Notes: a model not told the origin generated them from the sequence alone. A DNA stretch of 64,000 bases from Bradyrhizobium sp. SZCCT0148 (GCF_018129985.1 NZ_JAFCKT010000003.1:62001-126000), one strand, 5' to 3'; counted from the stretch's first letter, positions 1-8,014 are shown. Numbers and translations are program-made.

Positions 1-41
1 AGAAGGCGCTGTTCGGCAAGACCACGTTCGGGGCGCGGTAG
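1..41 (+). CDS. C-terminal end of a truncated upstream gene
   Basis: The window opens inside a reading frame whose last codons read KALFGKTTFGAR and then TAG at positions 39-41. Only 12 residues are visible, so the family cannot be named. The call as coding rests on the open frame and on a GC-rich hairpin shortly downstream that could end the transcript. Confidence 0.4.
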   Translation, partial: KALFGKTTFGAR

Positions 42-71
42 CCTCTCCAGCTCGCCGCACAACAACGGGGG

Positions 72-93
72 GGAGGGTGCCGGCTCACCCTCC
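72..93 (+). terminator. possible hairpin terminator after the truncated gene
   Basis: GGAGGGTG (72-79) pairs perfectly with CACCCTCC (86-93) across a 6-nt loop. No T-tract follows, so it is not a classical intrinsic terminator; it may only protect the 3' end. Confidence 0.3.
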
Positions 94-173
94 TCCGTAA
101 ATTCCCTCAGCTTCAACCTCCCGCAAAACTGGCCTAACCTTGCCTCCACCCAACTGCCTGCGGAGGTCCCGTC

Positions 174-581
174 ATGCGTTATCCTGTCCGCAAAACCGCT
201 CACATCTTCGAGCGCGTGGGCCTTGCGATGGCAGGCGCCGCATGTGGCCTGTTCGTCGGCGCCCATGTCGGATCGTCGATCCCGCAACTCACCACGCAGG
301 GCTTTCTGCTGCTGATGATGGTGCTCGGCGGTATCGGCTTCTATCTCGGCATCGACACGCCGCAGATGCCGTTCGACGATGCGCACAGCCACATCGATGC
401 CGCGGAATTCCTCAGCGCCGCCGGCACGCTGTTCGCAACCCTGACCGCCTTCGTCTCCGTCTTCGTCATCGTGCTCCGAATCGATCCGCACATGGGCTGG
501 ACCTGGCTCGTCTTCATCGGCTGGATCGTCGGCGTCGTCATGCAGATCGTGGCCGGCGCGAAGGCGAGGATGCGGAAGTAG
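174..581 (+). CDS. small conserved membrane protein, unknown function
   Basis: The 135-residue product has at least four hydrophobic segments: about residues 15-30, 43-60, 88-103 and 113-128. It starts MRYPVRKTAH and ends in a basic tail (KARMRK), which fits an integral inner-membrane protein with a cytosolic C-terminus. A strong ribosome site (GGAGG, 7 nt upstream) supports the ATG at 174. No enzymatic motif is visible. It resembles short conserved hypothetical membrane proteins of Bradyrhizobium, but no function can be assigned. It stands alone, with intergenic repeat-like sequence on its 3' side. Confidence 0.75.
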   Translation: MRYPVRKTAHIFERVGLAMAGAACGLFVGAHVGSSIPQLTTQGFLLLMMVLGGIGFYLGIDTPQMPFDDAHSHIDAAEFLSAAGTLFATLTAFVSVFVIVLRIDPHMGWTWLVFIGWIVGVVMQIVAGAKARMRK

Positions 582-585
582 CTTT

Positions 586-702
586 TTCCTTCTCTCCTTG
601 TGGGAGAAGGTGGCGCGAAGCGCCGGATGAGGGGGCTGCCTCAGCGAGTCCGATCGTAGCAGATGAGGCTGCGGAGGCAGACCCCTCACCCGTCTCGCCG
701 CT
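586..702. repeat. intergenic inverted-repeat element (CCTTCTC...GAGAAGG type)
   Basis: The block contains CCTTCTC..GAGAAGG followed by CGCGAAGCGCCGGATGAGGGG and a distant complement CCCCTCACCCG near 682-700. This pattern recurs between genes throughout Bradyrhizobium-type genomes and can fold into a long stem. No coding capacity is supported. Confidence 0.45.
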
Positions 703-947
703 CAGAACACAACGCCCACCCGCGTGCCGCGCTTCCAGGCGATGCGGCAGCGCTTCCTGGTGTTGACGTGCAGCAGATCGAATCTGTCGGGGATCTTCAC
801 CTGGCCGCCGAGATCGACGCAGGCGCCGCCGGGCGAATAGTCGATCAGCGTGCACGTGATCACGGGCGCGCGCGGGTCGGTGATGATCTTGGCCTGGCGC
901 GATACCAGCCCTGCAGGCTTCACGCGGGCGAATTTACGCGGATACAT
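702..947 (-). CDS. PilZ domain protein
   Basis: This 81-residue protein is little more than a single PilZ domain, a family known to bind cyclic di-GMP. The N-terminal RKFARVKPAG resembles the RxxxR arm and TLIDYSPGGACVDL matches the D/NxSxxG core. The C-terminal strands (CRIAWKRGTRVGVVF) match the usual W-x-x-G-x-x-G/A-V ending. The ATG at 947 is preferred over a GTG at 953 because GAGGAG lies at proper spacing from 947. The first arginine-rich arm is short, so c-di-GMP binding is inferred rather than certain. It is monocistronic. Confidence 0.8.
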   Translation of the reverse strand: MYPRKFARVKPAGLVSRQAKIITDPRAPVITCTLIDYSPGGACVDLGGQVKIPDRFDLLHVNTRKRCRIAWKRGTRVGVVF

Positions 948-1132
948 TGGCACTCTCCTCCAATTCCGCAGATGTAGCGGCGGATCCTGTGCAGGATGAT
1001 GCGGACGAGTCGATGCGATCCGGCTAAAGCGGGCGGGAGAATTTTAATGAAAAGCTGCGGCGAAGGCGGAAAGCGAAGGTAGCGGGGTGCCACACTCCTG
1101 CCTCCAAGGGCTCGACCGAGTGGTGAAAGCCT

Positions 1133-2485
1133 TCACCCGCCGCGCTCTGCGAGCGCGTCGGCCTCTCCTGCAAGCGGGAGACCCGGAGCAGGCGGCACCG
1201 GCATCGGCACCGTCACATAGTGCTTCGGCAAATTCACCGGCCGGTAGTCCGGCTCCGCCGCGATCCGCTTCAAAACGCTCTCATGCACATGGGCGCCTTC
1301 GGGGATCAGGCGCGGCTCGCAATCGGGGATGTACAGGCCGAGAAACACCTTCCGCTCCGGCCACTCCCGGTACTTCGCGCTCTTCGGAAAGACCTCCAGC
1401 ACCCGCCAGCCCGCTGTCATGGAATCGTGCAGCATGCCCGTCTTTCCGGTGTAGGCCGGCGCGACATACTGGAACGGCGAGTTCTTGCGCTGGACGCCCC
1501 AGGCGAGCTGCTTGATGGTCGCCGGGTTGAACTGCAGCCCCGCCTTCTCCGCCTCCGCGATCATCCAGATCAGCGGATATTTGGAGTCGCCGCTTTGCGC
1601 CTCCGGATAGCCGCCGCCGACGTCGCTGTGCACGCCGGCGAACCACACCTGCAGAATGTCCTGCGGCACCTTCTTCTCGTCGGGCACATAGCGGTTGCTC
1701 CAGAACTCCTGCGGCTCCTCATATTTGTTGAGGCGGAACATACGGCGCCGCTCGTCGATCGCGATCGCCTGCCGGAAGGTCCTGACGCTGGGATTGCGCC
1801 GCGTGAAGGCGAGCTCCTCCAGGCTGAACAGGAAGAACAGATTGTCGCGCCGCGGCACGATCACGCTCGCCACCGTGTCCCAGACGCCGATGAAATGGAT
1901 GGTCGGCCAGCGCGTCGAGGTGATGCGGGCGAACTGGGCGGCGAGGTCGAACTGGTCCTTCGGCAGCGGCCCCTGGTCGTCGACATCGACATCCCTGAGG
2001 TCCGCGACGTCGTTACCGCGCCCGGTGCCGGAATATTGCTTGTAGGCGACGAGCCCCGAGCCTGCGAGGTTGGCCTGCTCCGGCCTGACCAGCCCGATCT
2101 TGTGGATCAGCCCCGCCAGCACGCGAACCGTGTAGGCGCCGCGCGAGAAGCCGAATAGATAGATCCTGTCGCCGGGCGCGTAATGCTCGACCAGGAAGCA
2201 ATAGGCGCTGAGCACGTTGTCATCGAGCCCGTAGCCGGTGGCGAGCCCCAGCACCAGGTTGATGTTGGCCTTCAGGCGGTGCCACGTCGTCGGCTGCGTC
2301 ACCGTGCCGACGCCGGGATCGTAGAACACCAGCTGCCGCGGCGACGTCTTGTCGGTCTTGCGCAGGCAGCGGTACAGCTTCAGGACGTTGGAGATGTTCT
2401 CCGAGATCTCGTTGCCGGTGCCGTCACAGCAGATGACGAGATGTTTCGGCTCGGATCTGGTCGCGGTGGTGTGGGCCTGCTCCAC
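1133..2485 (-). CDS. DUF2235 domain protein (alpha/beta-hydrolase fold, putative phospholipase-like)
   Basis: The 450-residue product begins with the DUF2235 signature HLVICCDGTGNEIS (about residues 15-28). The nucleophile elbow GFSRGAYTVRVLAGLI is at about residues 107-122, with Ser in GFSRG. FAGVHSDVGGGYPE (about 280-293) supplies the conserved Asp/His region. Members of this family occur as T6SS lipase effectors and as stand-alone cytosolic hydrolases. No secretion signal and no VgrG or immunity partner is seen nearby, so an effector role is not supported here. The start is GTG, with GGAGG placed 8 nt upstream. The substrate is unknown. Confidence 0.85.
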   Translation of the reverse strand: MEQAHTTATRSEPKHLVICCDGTGNEISENISNVLKLYRCLRKTDKTSPRQLVFYDPGVGTVTQPTTWHRLKANINLVLGLATGYGLDDNVLSAYCFLVEHYAPGDRIYLFGFSRGAYTVRVLAGLIHKIGLVRPEQANLAGSGLVAYKQYSGTGRGNDVADLRDVDVDDQGPLPKDQFDLAAQFARITSTRWPTIHFIGVWDTVASVIVPRRDNLFFLFSLEELAFTRRNPSVRTFRQAIAIDERRRMFRLNKYEEPQEFWSNRYVPDEKKVPQDILQVWFAGVHSDVGGGYPEAQSGDSKYPLIWMIAEAEKAGLQFNPATIKQLAWGVQRKNSPFQYVAPAYTGKTGMLHDSMTAGWRVLEVFPKSAKYREWPERKVFLGLYIPDCEPRLIPEGAHVHESVLKRIAAEPDYRPVNLPKHYVTVPMPVPPAPGLPLAGEADALAERGG

Positions 2486-2602
2486 GGGATGCGCCTCCGG
2501 GTGATGCTACCGAGGCGAGCATAGCGGGAAAGCGCGACGGAGAGGAGACGCCGCTTCTGCCTTCGCGGCGCCAATCGACGCTTTGCGCGGCCGGGGCGCA
2601 CG

Positions 2603-2646
2603 CCTCGTCCTTCGAGACGGCGCTGACGCGCCTCCTCAGGATGAGG
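2603..2646. repeat. short palindromic intergenic repeat, copy A (CCTCATCCT/CTCGAAGGA type)
   Basis: The unit has arms CTTCGAGACGG and CTCAGGATGAGG around a GC-rich stem. It recurs at 2693-2736, 9213-9256, 9303-9347, 9855-9904 and 9932-9973. This copy faces copy B in inverted orientation. Confidence 0.7.
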
Positions 2647-2692
2647 CTGAATGGCATTGTCGCTAGTTGATGCAGTCGCCGCGCACGCCGCG

Positions 2693-2736
2693 CCTCATCC
2701 TGAGGGCCCGCCGAAGGCGGGCGTCTCGAAGGATGG
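2693..2736. repeat. short palindromic intergenic repeat, copy B
   Basis: CCTCATCCTGAGGGCCCGCC is followed by the stem return GGCGGGCGTCTCGAAGGATGG. It is the inverted partner of copy A, about 46 nt away. The rest of 2486-2799 shows nothing coding. Confidence 0.7.
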
Positions 2737-2799
2737 CCGCAAGCGGGGTCGCGAGAACGACTGGTCCTGCTTTCGGCGCAGAATGGCGAAGGACGTGTC

Positions 2800-2934
2800 C
2801 TACTTCTTCTTCCCCGGCCCGAAATCCGGCTGCCAGGCGGCGTCCTTGCGGTTCGGCGCGGCGGCGATCACCTTGGCTTTTTCCTTCTTCGGCTTCTTGG
2901 TTTCGCGATTGCCCTTTTGCTGTCCCTTGGCCAT
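2800..2934 (-). CDS. 44-residue lysine-rich conserved small protein
   Basis: This very small gene encodes MAKGQQKGNRETKKPKKEK followed by an Ala-rich stretch and ends DFGPGKKK. It has an AGAGGAG ribosome site about 8 nt upstream of the ATG at 2934. Short basic proteins starting MAKGQQ(K/R)..NRE.KKPK are widespread in proteobacteria and have no known role. The composition (Lys-rich, Trp once) suggests a disordered, perhaps nucleic-acid-contacting, peptide; that is inference. It is monocistronic. Confidence 0.7.
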   Translation of the reverse strand: MAKGQQKGNRETKKPKKEKAKVIAAAPNRKDAAWQPDFGPGKKK

Positions 2935-3341
2935 GACGTCAGTCTCCTCTGTGGGGGTTCGAGTGTTCGAGTGCGACTCTTGGGGGTTCGACTCTTGGGA
3001 ATTCGCGGTCGTCCGATGGCAGCACCCGCGCGAAGGCGGGCTCTCGGGCCTTGCAGGCCCTTGCGTCGAAGTTGGCCGCACGAGACGTTGTCGCGCCGGC
3101 CTGTTCGCCGGTCGCGCTCACGGAACAGGGCACCGGCCCTGGCGCATGTACTCCCGGCTCCCACCCGTTGCGAAACGGAAGCATGCGCTGATGCAGGCGA
3201 GCCTACGCCCGCACACCACCGATAGCGAGGCCTAAAACGCCGCGCGCGCCGGGCGCGATAAAGCTGGCTATTGCGGGCCAACCGGCGCATGCTCCGCGCA
3301 GCCACGTCGGTTGGGGCCTGACCAGCGCAAGGGAGGCTCGC
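2935..3341. other. 407-nt intergenic region without a supported gene
   Basis: The stretch holds short direct repeats (GTTCGAGTG, CTCTTGGG twice near 2950-3000) and GC-rich inverted segments such as GGGCCTTGCAGGCCC near 3047-3061. Open frames here lack ribosome sites and coding character. No RNA gene is recognised. Confidence 0.5.
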
Positions 3342-3620
3342 ATGACCACACGCTCGCGGCGCGAAACCATCACATTCAGGCATCCGGTCCACATTCGCGG
3401 CATCGCGCGCGAACTGCCGGCCGGCACCTATGAGGTCGTCACCGACGAGGAGATGATCGACGGGCTGTCGTTCGCATCCTGGCGCCGCATCGCCACCATG
3501 ATCACCGTGCCGTCCGAAGGCGTGCGGGGCGCGACCGAGGTGCTGTCGATCGGCTCGGTCGACCTTGCCGATGCGCAGGCGGCCGACGCGCAATTCTCAG
3601 GAGACGAACCGCGCCCATGA
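3342..3620 (+). CDS. conserved hypothetical protein, 92 residues
   Basis: The protein begins MTTRSRRETITFRHPVHIRG and contains ELPAGTYEVVTDEEMIDGLSF, which looks like a compact beta-rich fold (TF.HP..I.G....LPAGTY.V.TDEE). Similar short proteins are common in Bradyrhizobium and Rhodopseudomonas without assigned function. The ribosome site AAGGGAGG precedes the ATG. Its stop overlaps the next gene's start by 4 nt (ATGA), so the two are translationally coupled. No signal peptide or membrane segment is present. Confidence 0.75.
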   Translation: MTTRSRRETITFRHPVHIRGIARELPAGTYEVVTDEEMIDGLSFASWRRIATMITVPSEGVRGATEVLSIGSVDLADAQAADAQFSGDEPRP

Positions 3621-3913
3621 CTGACATCCCCGTGGACCTCGACAAGCATCGCGGCATGGCCGCCCAGAAGGCGACCGACCTGCGCCGCGCGCTGGCCGAG
3701 GTCGAGAACAATGTCAGGGAGCTGCGCGAGCGCGAGGCCGACCTCGAGAACCGCATGATGTCGGCGCCCGCCACCTCGTGGCCGGAGGCCGCGGTGAAGG
3801 CGCGCTATCTGCTCAACCTCTATGCCGCGAGCCTGCCCAACGAAGACACCCGACACCGCGCGCTGGTCGCCGCCCTGTTCGACGATTTCGCCAAACTCGG
3901 CGGCGACAGCTGA
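3617..3913 (+). CDS. conserved hypothetical coiled-coil protein, 98 residues
   Basis: Residues about 12-50 (KATDLRRALAEVENNVRELR and onward) form a heptad-like coiled coil. The C-terminal half (KARYLLNLYAASLPNEDTRH and on) is predicted helical. It overlaps the preceding gene by ATGA and is presumably co-transcribed with it. No catalytic motif is seen. The function is unknown; the two-gene arrangement suggests the proteins act together, which is inference only. Confidence 0.75.
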   Translation: MTDIPVDLDKHRGMAAQKATDLRRALAEVENNVRELREREADLENRMMSAPATSWPEAAVKARYLLNLYAASLPNEDTRHRALVAALFDDFAKLGGDS

Positions 3914-4008
3914 CGCCGGCCGCTGGTTCACCTCTCCCGCTCCTGTCGCGCCGAAGCTTCAGGGCAGGCGGATGCGGGCGCGCACCCATCGTATGACAGG
4001 AGTCCCCC

Positions 4009-4287
4009 ATGCCACTCACCGCCAGCCGTTTCATCGCCTACGATCAGGACCGCGGCATCGTCCAGTTCTCGCTGCAGGACGGCACCAGGGAGATCGCCTG
4101 CGCGATCTCGACCTCCGCGATGGACGACCTCGAACGCGGCCCGCGCGCCAGACCCAGCGAGCGCGAAGCCCAGTTCACCCGCCTGAGCGAGCGCATCGAA
4201 GCCTGCGTCGAGCGGAAGTATCAGGCGACGGAGTTCGAGGGGACCCCGCCGGGCATCGTGCTGCGGAGCATTGATTTTCGGGGGTAG
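4009..4287 (+). CDS. DUF1488 family protein
   Basis: The 92-residue sequence has the DUF1488 pattern: an N-terminal F(I)AYDQDRGIVQFSL strand pair, then CAISTSAMDDLE and a helix ending in YQATEFEG. DUF1488 proteins are small proteobacterial proteins of unknown role. The start at 4009 has AGGAG at 9 nt. It is the last gene before base composition turns AT-richer, and so marks the left edge of the island that follows. Confidence 0.7.
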   Translation: MPLTASRFIAYDQDRGIVQFSLQDGTREIACAISTSAMDDLERGPRARPSEREAQFTRLSERIEACVERKYQATEFEGTPPGIVLRSIDFRG

Positions 4288-4489
4288 GGGAAGAGGGGCG
4301 AATCTGGTCTGAAGCTCGTATCTATAAACCGATACCTCGGGCCACGCTCCCGTTGGCGGCGGGGCGCAGTTAGCGATCGAGTTTCGGCCCGGCGAACGTA
4401 CAAATTTCTTGAGTATGTCGGCCATGGATCGTTCCGGCCTATTGCGCCAACAAGCAACCTTTGGTTTTCTTAGGTGTTAGGGGAAGCTG

Positions 4490-5602
4490 ATGGCTGCAAA
4501 ACTACCTGCCGATCAAGATCTTGGCGAGACTGATGACAACGAGGATTTCTCGTTCCCTCCGGCCGAACGTCGAGTAATTACACAACCGCTCGATCTGTCC
4601 GTCCAAACTCTACAAGAGCAATGGGGTTCTAAGCAGCTCGTACTACCCGATATTCAACGCGAATATGTATGGGATTCTGCGAAGGCGAGCCGGTTGATCG
4701 AATCTCTCCTTCTCAATATCCCAATTCCTGTTTTGTATTTTGCTGAAACGGAGGAAGCGAAATACGAAATATTTGATGGCCATCAGCGTGTCCGTTCGAT
4801 CGTGAATTACTTGGGGGGCCTTTATCCGCTTTCCGGTCTGGCCGTACTTAGAGAATATCGAGGTCTCCGATATCTGGAATTGCCCGACCGCGAGCAGCGC
4901 TTTCTAAGGATGCGGACTCTCAGAACGATCTTGATTTCAATTGACTCCCATCCGAACATGAAGTTCGAAATATATGAGCGCTTAAATACCGGTTCCATTT
5001 CGCTCAACGCGCAAGAACTTCGTAACTCTATCTACCGTGGACCGTTTAACGACTTGTTGCACGAACTCGCTAACCTTTCTTCCTTTCGCGTGCTTATCGG
5101 AACGAAGATGCCGCGCAAGCGAATGGTTGATGAAGAAGCAATACTTCGCTTCTTTGCAATGAGAGAGAAGTTGGGGACTTATAAGACTCCGCTCAAAAAA
5201 TTCTTGAATGAGTTTATGAGCACCGTGAGATCCGCCGATTCTCAGAAGATAGAAGCATATCGAGCAGCTTTCATTCGAGCCGTAGATACGGCTGCCGAGC
5301 TATTGGGTCAGTCAGCTTTTCGGGTGCTCGGCCCAAATGGCGAACCTGCCGAAACGGCGGTCAATCGTGCGCTACTCGAGTCTCAACTTCTGGCTTGTTC
5401 ATGGGTTGCGGGCACTTCTTTGCCGAGCAAAAAAGCAGTGAAGAAAAATGTCGCTGCACTTTTCATGGATGAGACATTTACAGATGCTGTTCAGCGAGCG
5501 ACGGGCGATCGTTCGAGAACTCTAAAGCGAGTAAGAGATACAGTCGCTGCGATACAGGATGCAGGAGCCAAAATGCAGGTTCCTCACAATCTCAGTCACT
5601 AG
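4490..5602 (+). CDS. DUF262 domain protein (GmrS/ParB-N-like)
   Basis: The 370-residue protein carries the DUF262 hallmarks. LPDIQREYVWD (about residues 53-63) is the R-x-Y-x-W motif and IFDGHQRVRSI (about 88-98) corresponds to the DGQQR nucleotide-binding motif of the ParB/sulfiredoxin-like fold. LNAQELRNSIYRG (about 170-182) is the N-x-Q-E-x-R-N segment. There is no C-terminal DUF1524 HNH nuclease domain, so it is a GmrS-like half rather than a full GmrSD restriction enzyme. An AGGGGAAG ribosome site supports the start. The next gene begins 2 nt after the stop. Codon and base use are AT-richer than in the flanking genes, which suggests horizontal acquisition. Confidence 0.85.
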   Translation: MAAKLPADQDLGETDDNEDFSFPPAERRVITQPLDLSVQTLQEQWGSKQLVLPDIQREYVWDSAKASRLIESLLLNIPIPVLYFAETEEAKYEIFDGHQRVRSIVNYLGGLYPLSGLAVLREYRGLRYLELPDREQRFLRMRTLRTILISIDSHPNMKFEIYERLNTGSISLNAQELRNSIYRGPFNDLLHELANLSSFRVLIGTKMPRKRMVDEEAILRFFAMREKLGTYKTPLKKFLNEFMSTVRSADSQKIEAYRAAFIRAVDTAAELLGQSAFRVLGPNGEPAETAVNRALLESQLLACSWVAGTSLPSKKAVKKNVAALFMDETFTDAVQRATGDRSRTLKRVRDTVAAIQDAGAKMQVPHNLSH

Positions 5603-5604
5603 CC

Positions 5605-6291
5605 ATGCCCTCTTCATCGCTTCAAGCATTGATCGCTGCACTAGACGAGGTCACTCATTTGGGTGCTGCTTCACACCCGACGCTTGCTCGCAATTCGCCC
5701 GAGTCGCTAAAGCTTGCTCGTGCAGTCGGCCGAGGACAGGCGGTGCTCCTTTCTTCTCACTTCGAGCGTTATATTTACTCGGTGAATGAAGAGCTTGTAA
5801 CCTTGCTCAACACACTAAATCTGGCGGGGGATAAGATCCCGGATCGAATTCGGTTGCAACACTCAATTGTTCCCATCGATGAACTGGGACGAACAGGTTG
5901 GGAGAATCGTGCACCGAAGCTACTCGACTTCACAGCGAATGAGGCTTGGATTTGGAGTGCTCATTCTGGCGGTGCGATACTGCACGATCGCCTGCTTATG
6001 TGGATGAAGGCCCCTCATCCGAAAGACCTTGTCCGATTTTTCAAATTGTGGGGCTTAGACGACATCTTTAAACAGATCACGCGAAAGGAAAGTTCTCGAA
6101 AGACCTTGTGGCTTGGCGTGCAGGGGCTTGTTGACCTCCGGAACAACATTGCACACGGCGACTACACGGCGCAGGCAACACAAGCGGACATAAAGCGCTA
6201 TATGCGGGGTATCCGAGATTTTTGCGAGCGGGCCGATCGTCACCTGTCAGTGAGTATTGCAAAACAGTTCAATGTGCCGCGGCCGTGGTGA
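5605..6291 (+). CDS. HEPN domain protein (MAE_28990/MAE_18760-like putative RNase)
   Basis: The 228-residue protein has the C-terminal helix LVDLRNNIAHGDY (about residues 177-189), which supplies the HEPN R-x4-H motif (RNNIAH) used by this superfamily for metal-independent RNA cleavage. Upstream, LLSSHFERYIYSVNEELVTL (about 48-67) resembles the first long helix of the MAE_28990-like HEPN family. The ATG is 2 nt after the DUF262 stop with no good ribosome site, so translational coupling is likely. Together the two could be a toxin-antitoxin or abortive-infection pair. The RNase role is inferred from the motif, not proven. Confidence 0.75.
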   Translation: MPSSSLQALIAALDEVTHLGAASHPTLARNSPESLKLARAVGRGQAVLLSSHFERYIYSVNEELVTLLNTLNLAGDKIPDRIRLQHSIVPIDELGRTGWENRAPKLLDFTANEAWIWSAHSGGAILHDRLLMWMKAPHPKDLVRFFKLWGLDDIFKQITRKESSRKTLWLGVQGLVDLRNNIAHGDYTAQATQADIKRYMRGIRDFCERADRHLSVSIAKQFNVPRPW

Positions 6292-6379
6292 CATTTCCGA
6301 AGCTAAATGGAATCAGTTTTGATGCGCGCTTATCGTGCGGAGACGGCTCGACCCCTGTGAGCGATACTTGGTCGTACGA

Positions 6380-7342
6380 CTAATCCCCCCAAACCCCTGC
6401 GCTCTTTGAATCAACGAAGGTATACTGCACCTTTGATCTATTTGATTTTTGATATTTCGCGAGTTTGCCATCAAGCGCAGCTAGTTCATTGAGGTCGTAT
6501 ATGCAAAAATATAAATGGCTTATTTTTGAAGCGAAGAGCGCGTTATAGATATGAGCATCGTTATCGTCTGCGGCCGAACCGTACACGAAGAAGCAGCCCC
6601 TGCTTTCCTTCAGGCGTTCGAAGCAAAGCTTTAGATAGGGTATCGAAGCGATCCGTGCCTGCTTTGATTCCGTGGATCCTTCGGCAACGTATATGGGGAA
6701 GCGATTATTATTCTCGATTGTTTGTGCGATGGCTTCGAGCCCGCCGTCTGCTCCTGCCAGCCGTTTCTCTGTCTCTCCATCTTTCCGGAGAAACAAATGA
6801 AGCCCACCGTGAATATTATACACGTTGCATCGGTTGTCCTCGACGAACGGGCCACGGAAACCATTTTCTTCTTGGGCGAGATAAAAACCGTCGCCGAATT
6901 GCCGGGACTTAATCATCACCCAATAGAGAAGAAGATCGTAGTTGGTCGTGAATACGCGGATGAATGGATTTAGAAACTCTAAGCAATTCGGGATCACACC
7001 CTTGATCTTATCCAAATGGGTAGGATGGGCAGCCTGAATCGCTGTAATCAGCGCCTTTCGTACCACTTCGGCGTCGGCTAACAGTTTGTCCGCCTCAACT
7101 TCCCGGCCGTATGCACGCTCTACGATTGCTGCATCCTCCAATGCTCTCACTACGCGTTCGAAATTTGGAGTATCGAGGCGGTCAAACAGAATGCGACACG
7201 GAGCGTCTGCTGCAAGCCCCGACTTATCGAGCAGGGTTCTATAACCACAGTATGCGGCTGAAAATCCGTTACCCAACAATATCGAGCAAGATTCGTTGCC
7301 GATCTTTTTTAAAGCTGCATCGAAGCGGAGTATCTCGGGCAT
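6380..7342 (-). CDS. DUF4917 family protein (SIR2-like)
   Basis: The product (320 residues from the ATG at 7342; a GTG at 7351 adds three) matches DUF4917. SCSILLGNGFSAAYCGY (about 18-34) is the GNG(F)S nucleotide loop. IRVFTTNYDLLLYWVM (about 130-145) is the TTNYD motif shared with SIR2-like defence proteins. FFVYGSAADDNDAHIYNAL (about 253-271) is the C-terminal Y-G-S...D-x-H-I block. Known SIR2-like relatives deplete NAD+ during phage infection; for DUF4917 this remains inference. The gene converges on the DUF262-HEPN pair and shares its AT-rich composition. Confidence 0.75.
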   Translation of the reverse strand: MPEILRFDAALKKIGNESCSILLGNGFSAAYCGYRTLLDKSGLAADAPCRILFDRLDTPNFERVVRALEDAAIVERAYGREVEADKLLADAEVVRKALITAIQAAHPTHLDKIKGVIPNCLEFLNPFIRVFTTNYDLLLYWVMIKSRQFGDGFYLAQEENGFRGPFVEDNRCNVYNIHGGLHLFLRKDGETEKRLAGADGGLEAIAQTIENNNRFPIYVAEGSTESKQARIASIPYLKLCFERLKESRGCFFVYGSAADDNDAHIYNALFASKISHLYFCIYDLNELAALDGKLAKYQKSNRSKVQYTFVDSKSAGVWGD

Positions 7343-7372
7343 GCGCTGCACATCCAGTGGTTGTGTTGAGTT

Positions 7373-7401
7373 TATTTACAGATCTGCGATTTCGGTGTCG
7401 A
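7373..7401 (-). promoter_or_regulatory. putative sigma70-type promoter of the DUF4917 gene
   Basis: Read on the minus strand, TCGACA (7396-7401) and TAAATA (7373-7378) are separated by 17 nt, about 30 nt upstream of the start codon. This is a sequence match only. Confidence 0.4.
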
Positions 7402-7425
7402 CCCTCTGTTGAATTGCTAATCGAA

Positions 7426-7459
7426 TAAACAAAAACGGCCGGATCTTCCGATCCGGCCG
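7426..7459 (-). terminator. intrinsic terminator of rpmB
   Basis: CGGCCGGATC (7436-7445) and GATCCGGCCG (7450-7459) form a perfect 10-bp stem with a TTCC tetraloop. On the minus strand the stem is followed by a T-rich tract (complement of 7426-7435). It lies about 70 nt downstream of rpmB and also separates it from the island. Confidence 0.85.
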
Positions 7460-7529
7460 CAACGCAAACTCTTACTCGGCTAAGCCTACGCCACGCGACG
7501 CAACCTAGCCCCCGCCCAATTCTGAAATC

Positions 7530-7841
7530 TCAGCTGGCCTTCTTGGCCGGTGCGGCCGTCGGGCCGACCTTCTTCTGGATGGCGCGCTTCAGGTCGAGGG
7601 CGCGCGGCGACAGGACGTCGGCCTTGGCCTTGAGCAGGTAGGCGTCGAGGCCGCCGTTGTGGTCGACGCTCTTCACCGCGTTGGTGGAGACGCGCAGGCG
7701 CACGTTGCGCTCCAGGGCTTCGCTGATGAAGGTCACGTTGACCAGGTTCGGCAGGAAGCGGCGCTTGGTCTTGATGTTGGAGTGGCTGACCTTGTGGCCG
7801 ACGAGGGGGCCCTTGGCCGTCAGTTCGCAGCGGCGAGACAT
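7530..7841 (-). CDS. rpmB: 50S ribosomal protein L28
   Basis: The 103-residue protein starts [20 protein letters not shown] and has the L28 core [30 protein letters not shown]. The alphaproteobacterial C-terminal extension ends [15 protein letters not shown]28 is a structural protein of the large ribosomal subunit. The ATG at 7841 is chosen because it matches the universal MSR(R/V)CxLTGK start; upstream in-frame codons lack conservation. It is monocistronic, with a strong terminator downstream. Confidence 0.95.
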   Translation of the reverse strand: MSRRCELTAKGPLVGHKVSHSNIKTKRRFLPNLVNVTFISEALERNVRLRVSTNAVKSVDHNGGLDAYLLKAKADVLSPRALDLKRAIQKKVGPTAAPAKKAS

Positions 7842-8014
7842 GGCATCAATCCTTATCCTGAAACCCCCAACGATGTGCGGCCGCCATTCTGGGCGCCACG
7901 GGGGCGAATTCTTTTGTCCTTGCAGGGAGCGGGCGGACGTATAGGGGGGAAGGGGCGGGACGTCAAGGTTTTGGGCGGGGATTCGTGCTTCCGCAGCATG
8001 CCTCACCCCCTCGT

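Noticed and set aside
140-766. 208-codon plus-strand frame overlapping the first membrane protein
   Set aside because: Arg/Pro-rich out-of-frame translation; the 174-581 frame has the ribosome site and membrane helices.
4288-4489. possible integration site at the left edge of the AT-rich island
   Set aside because: No tRNA, integrase or matching direct repeat could be found at 4288-4489 and 7350-7430.
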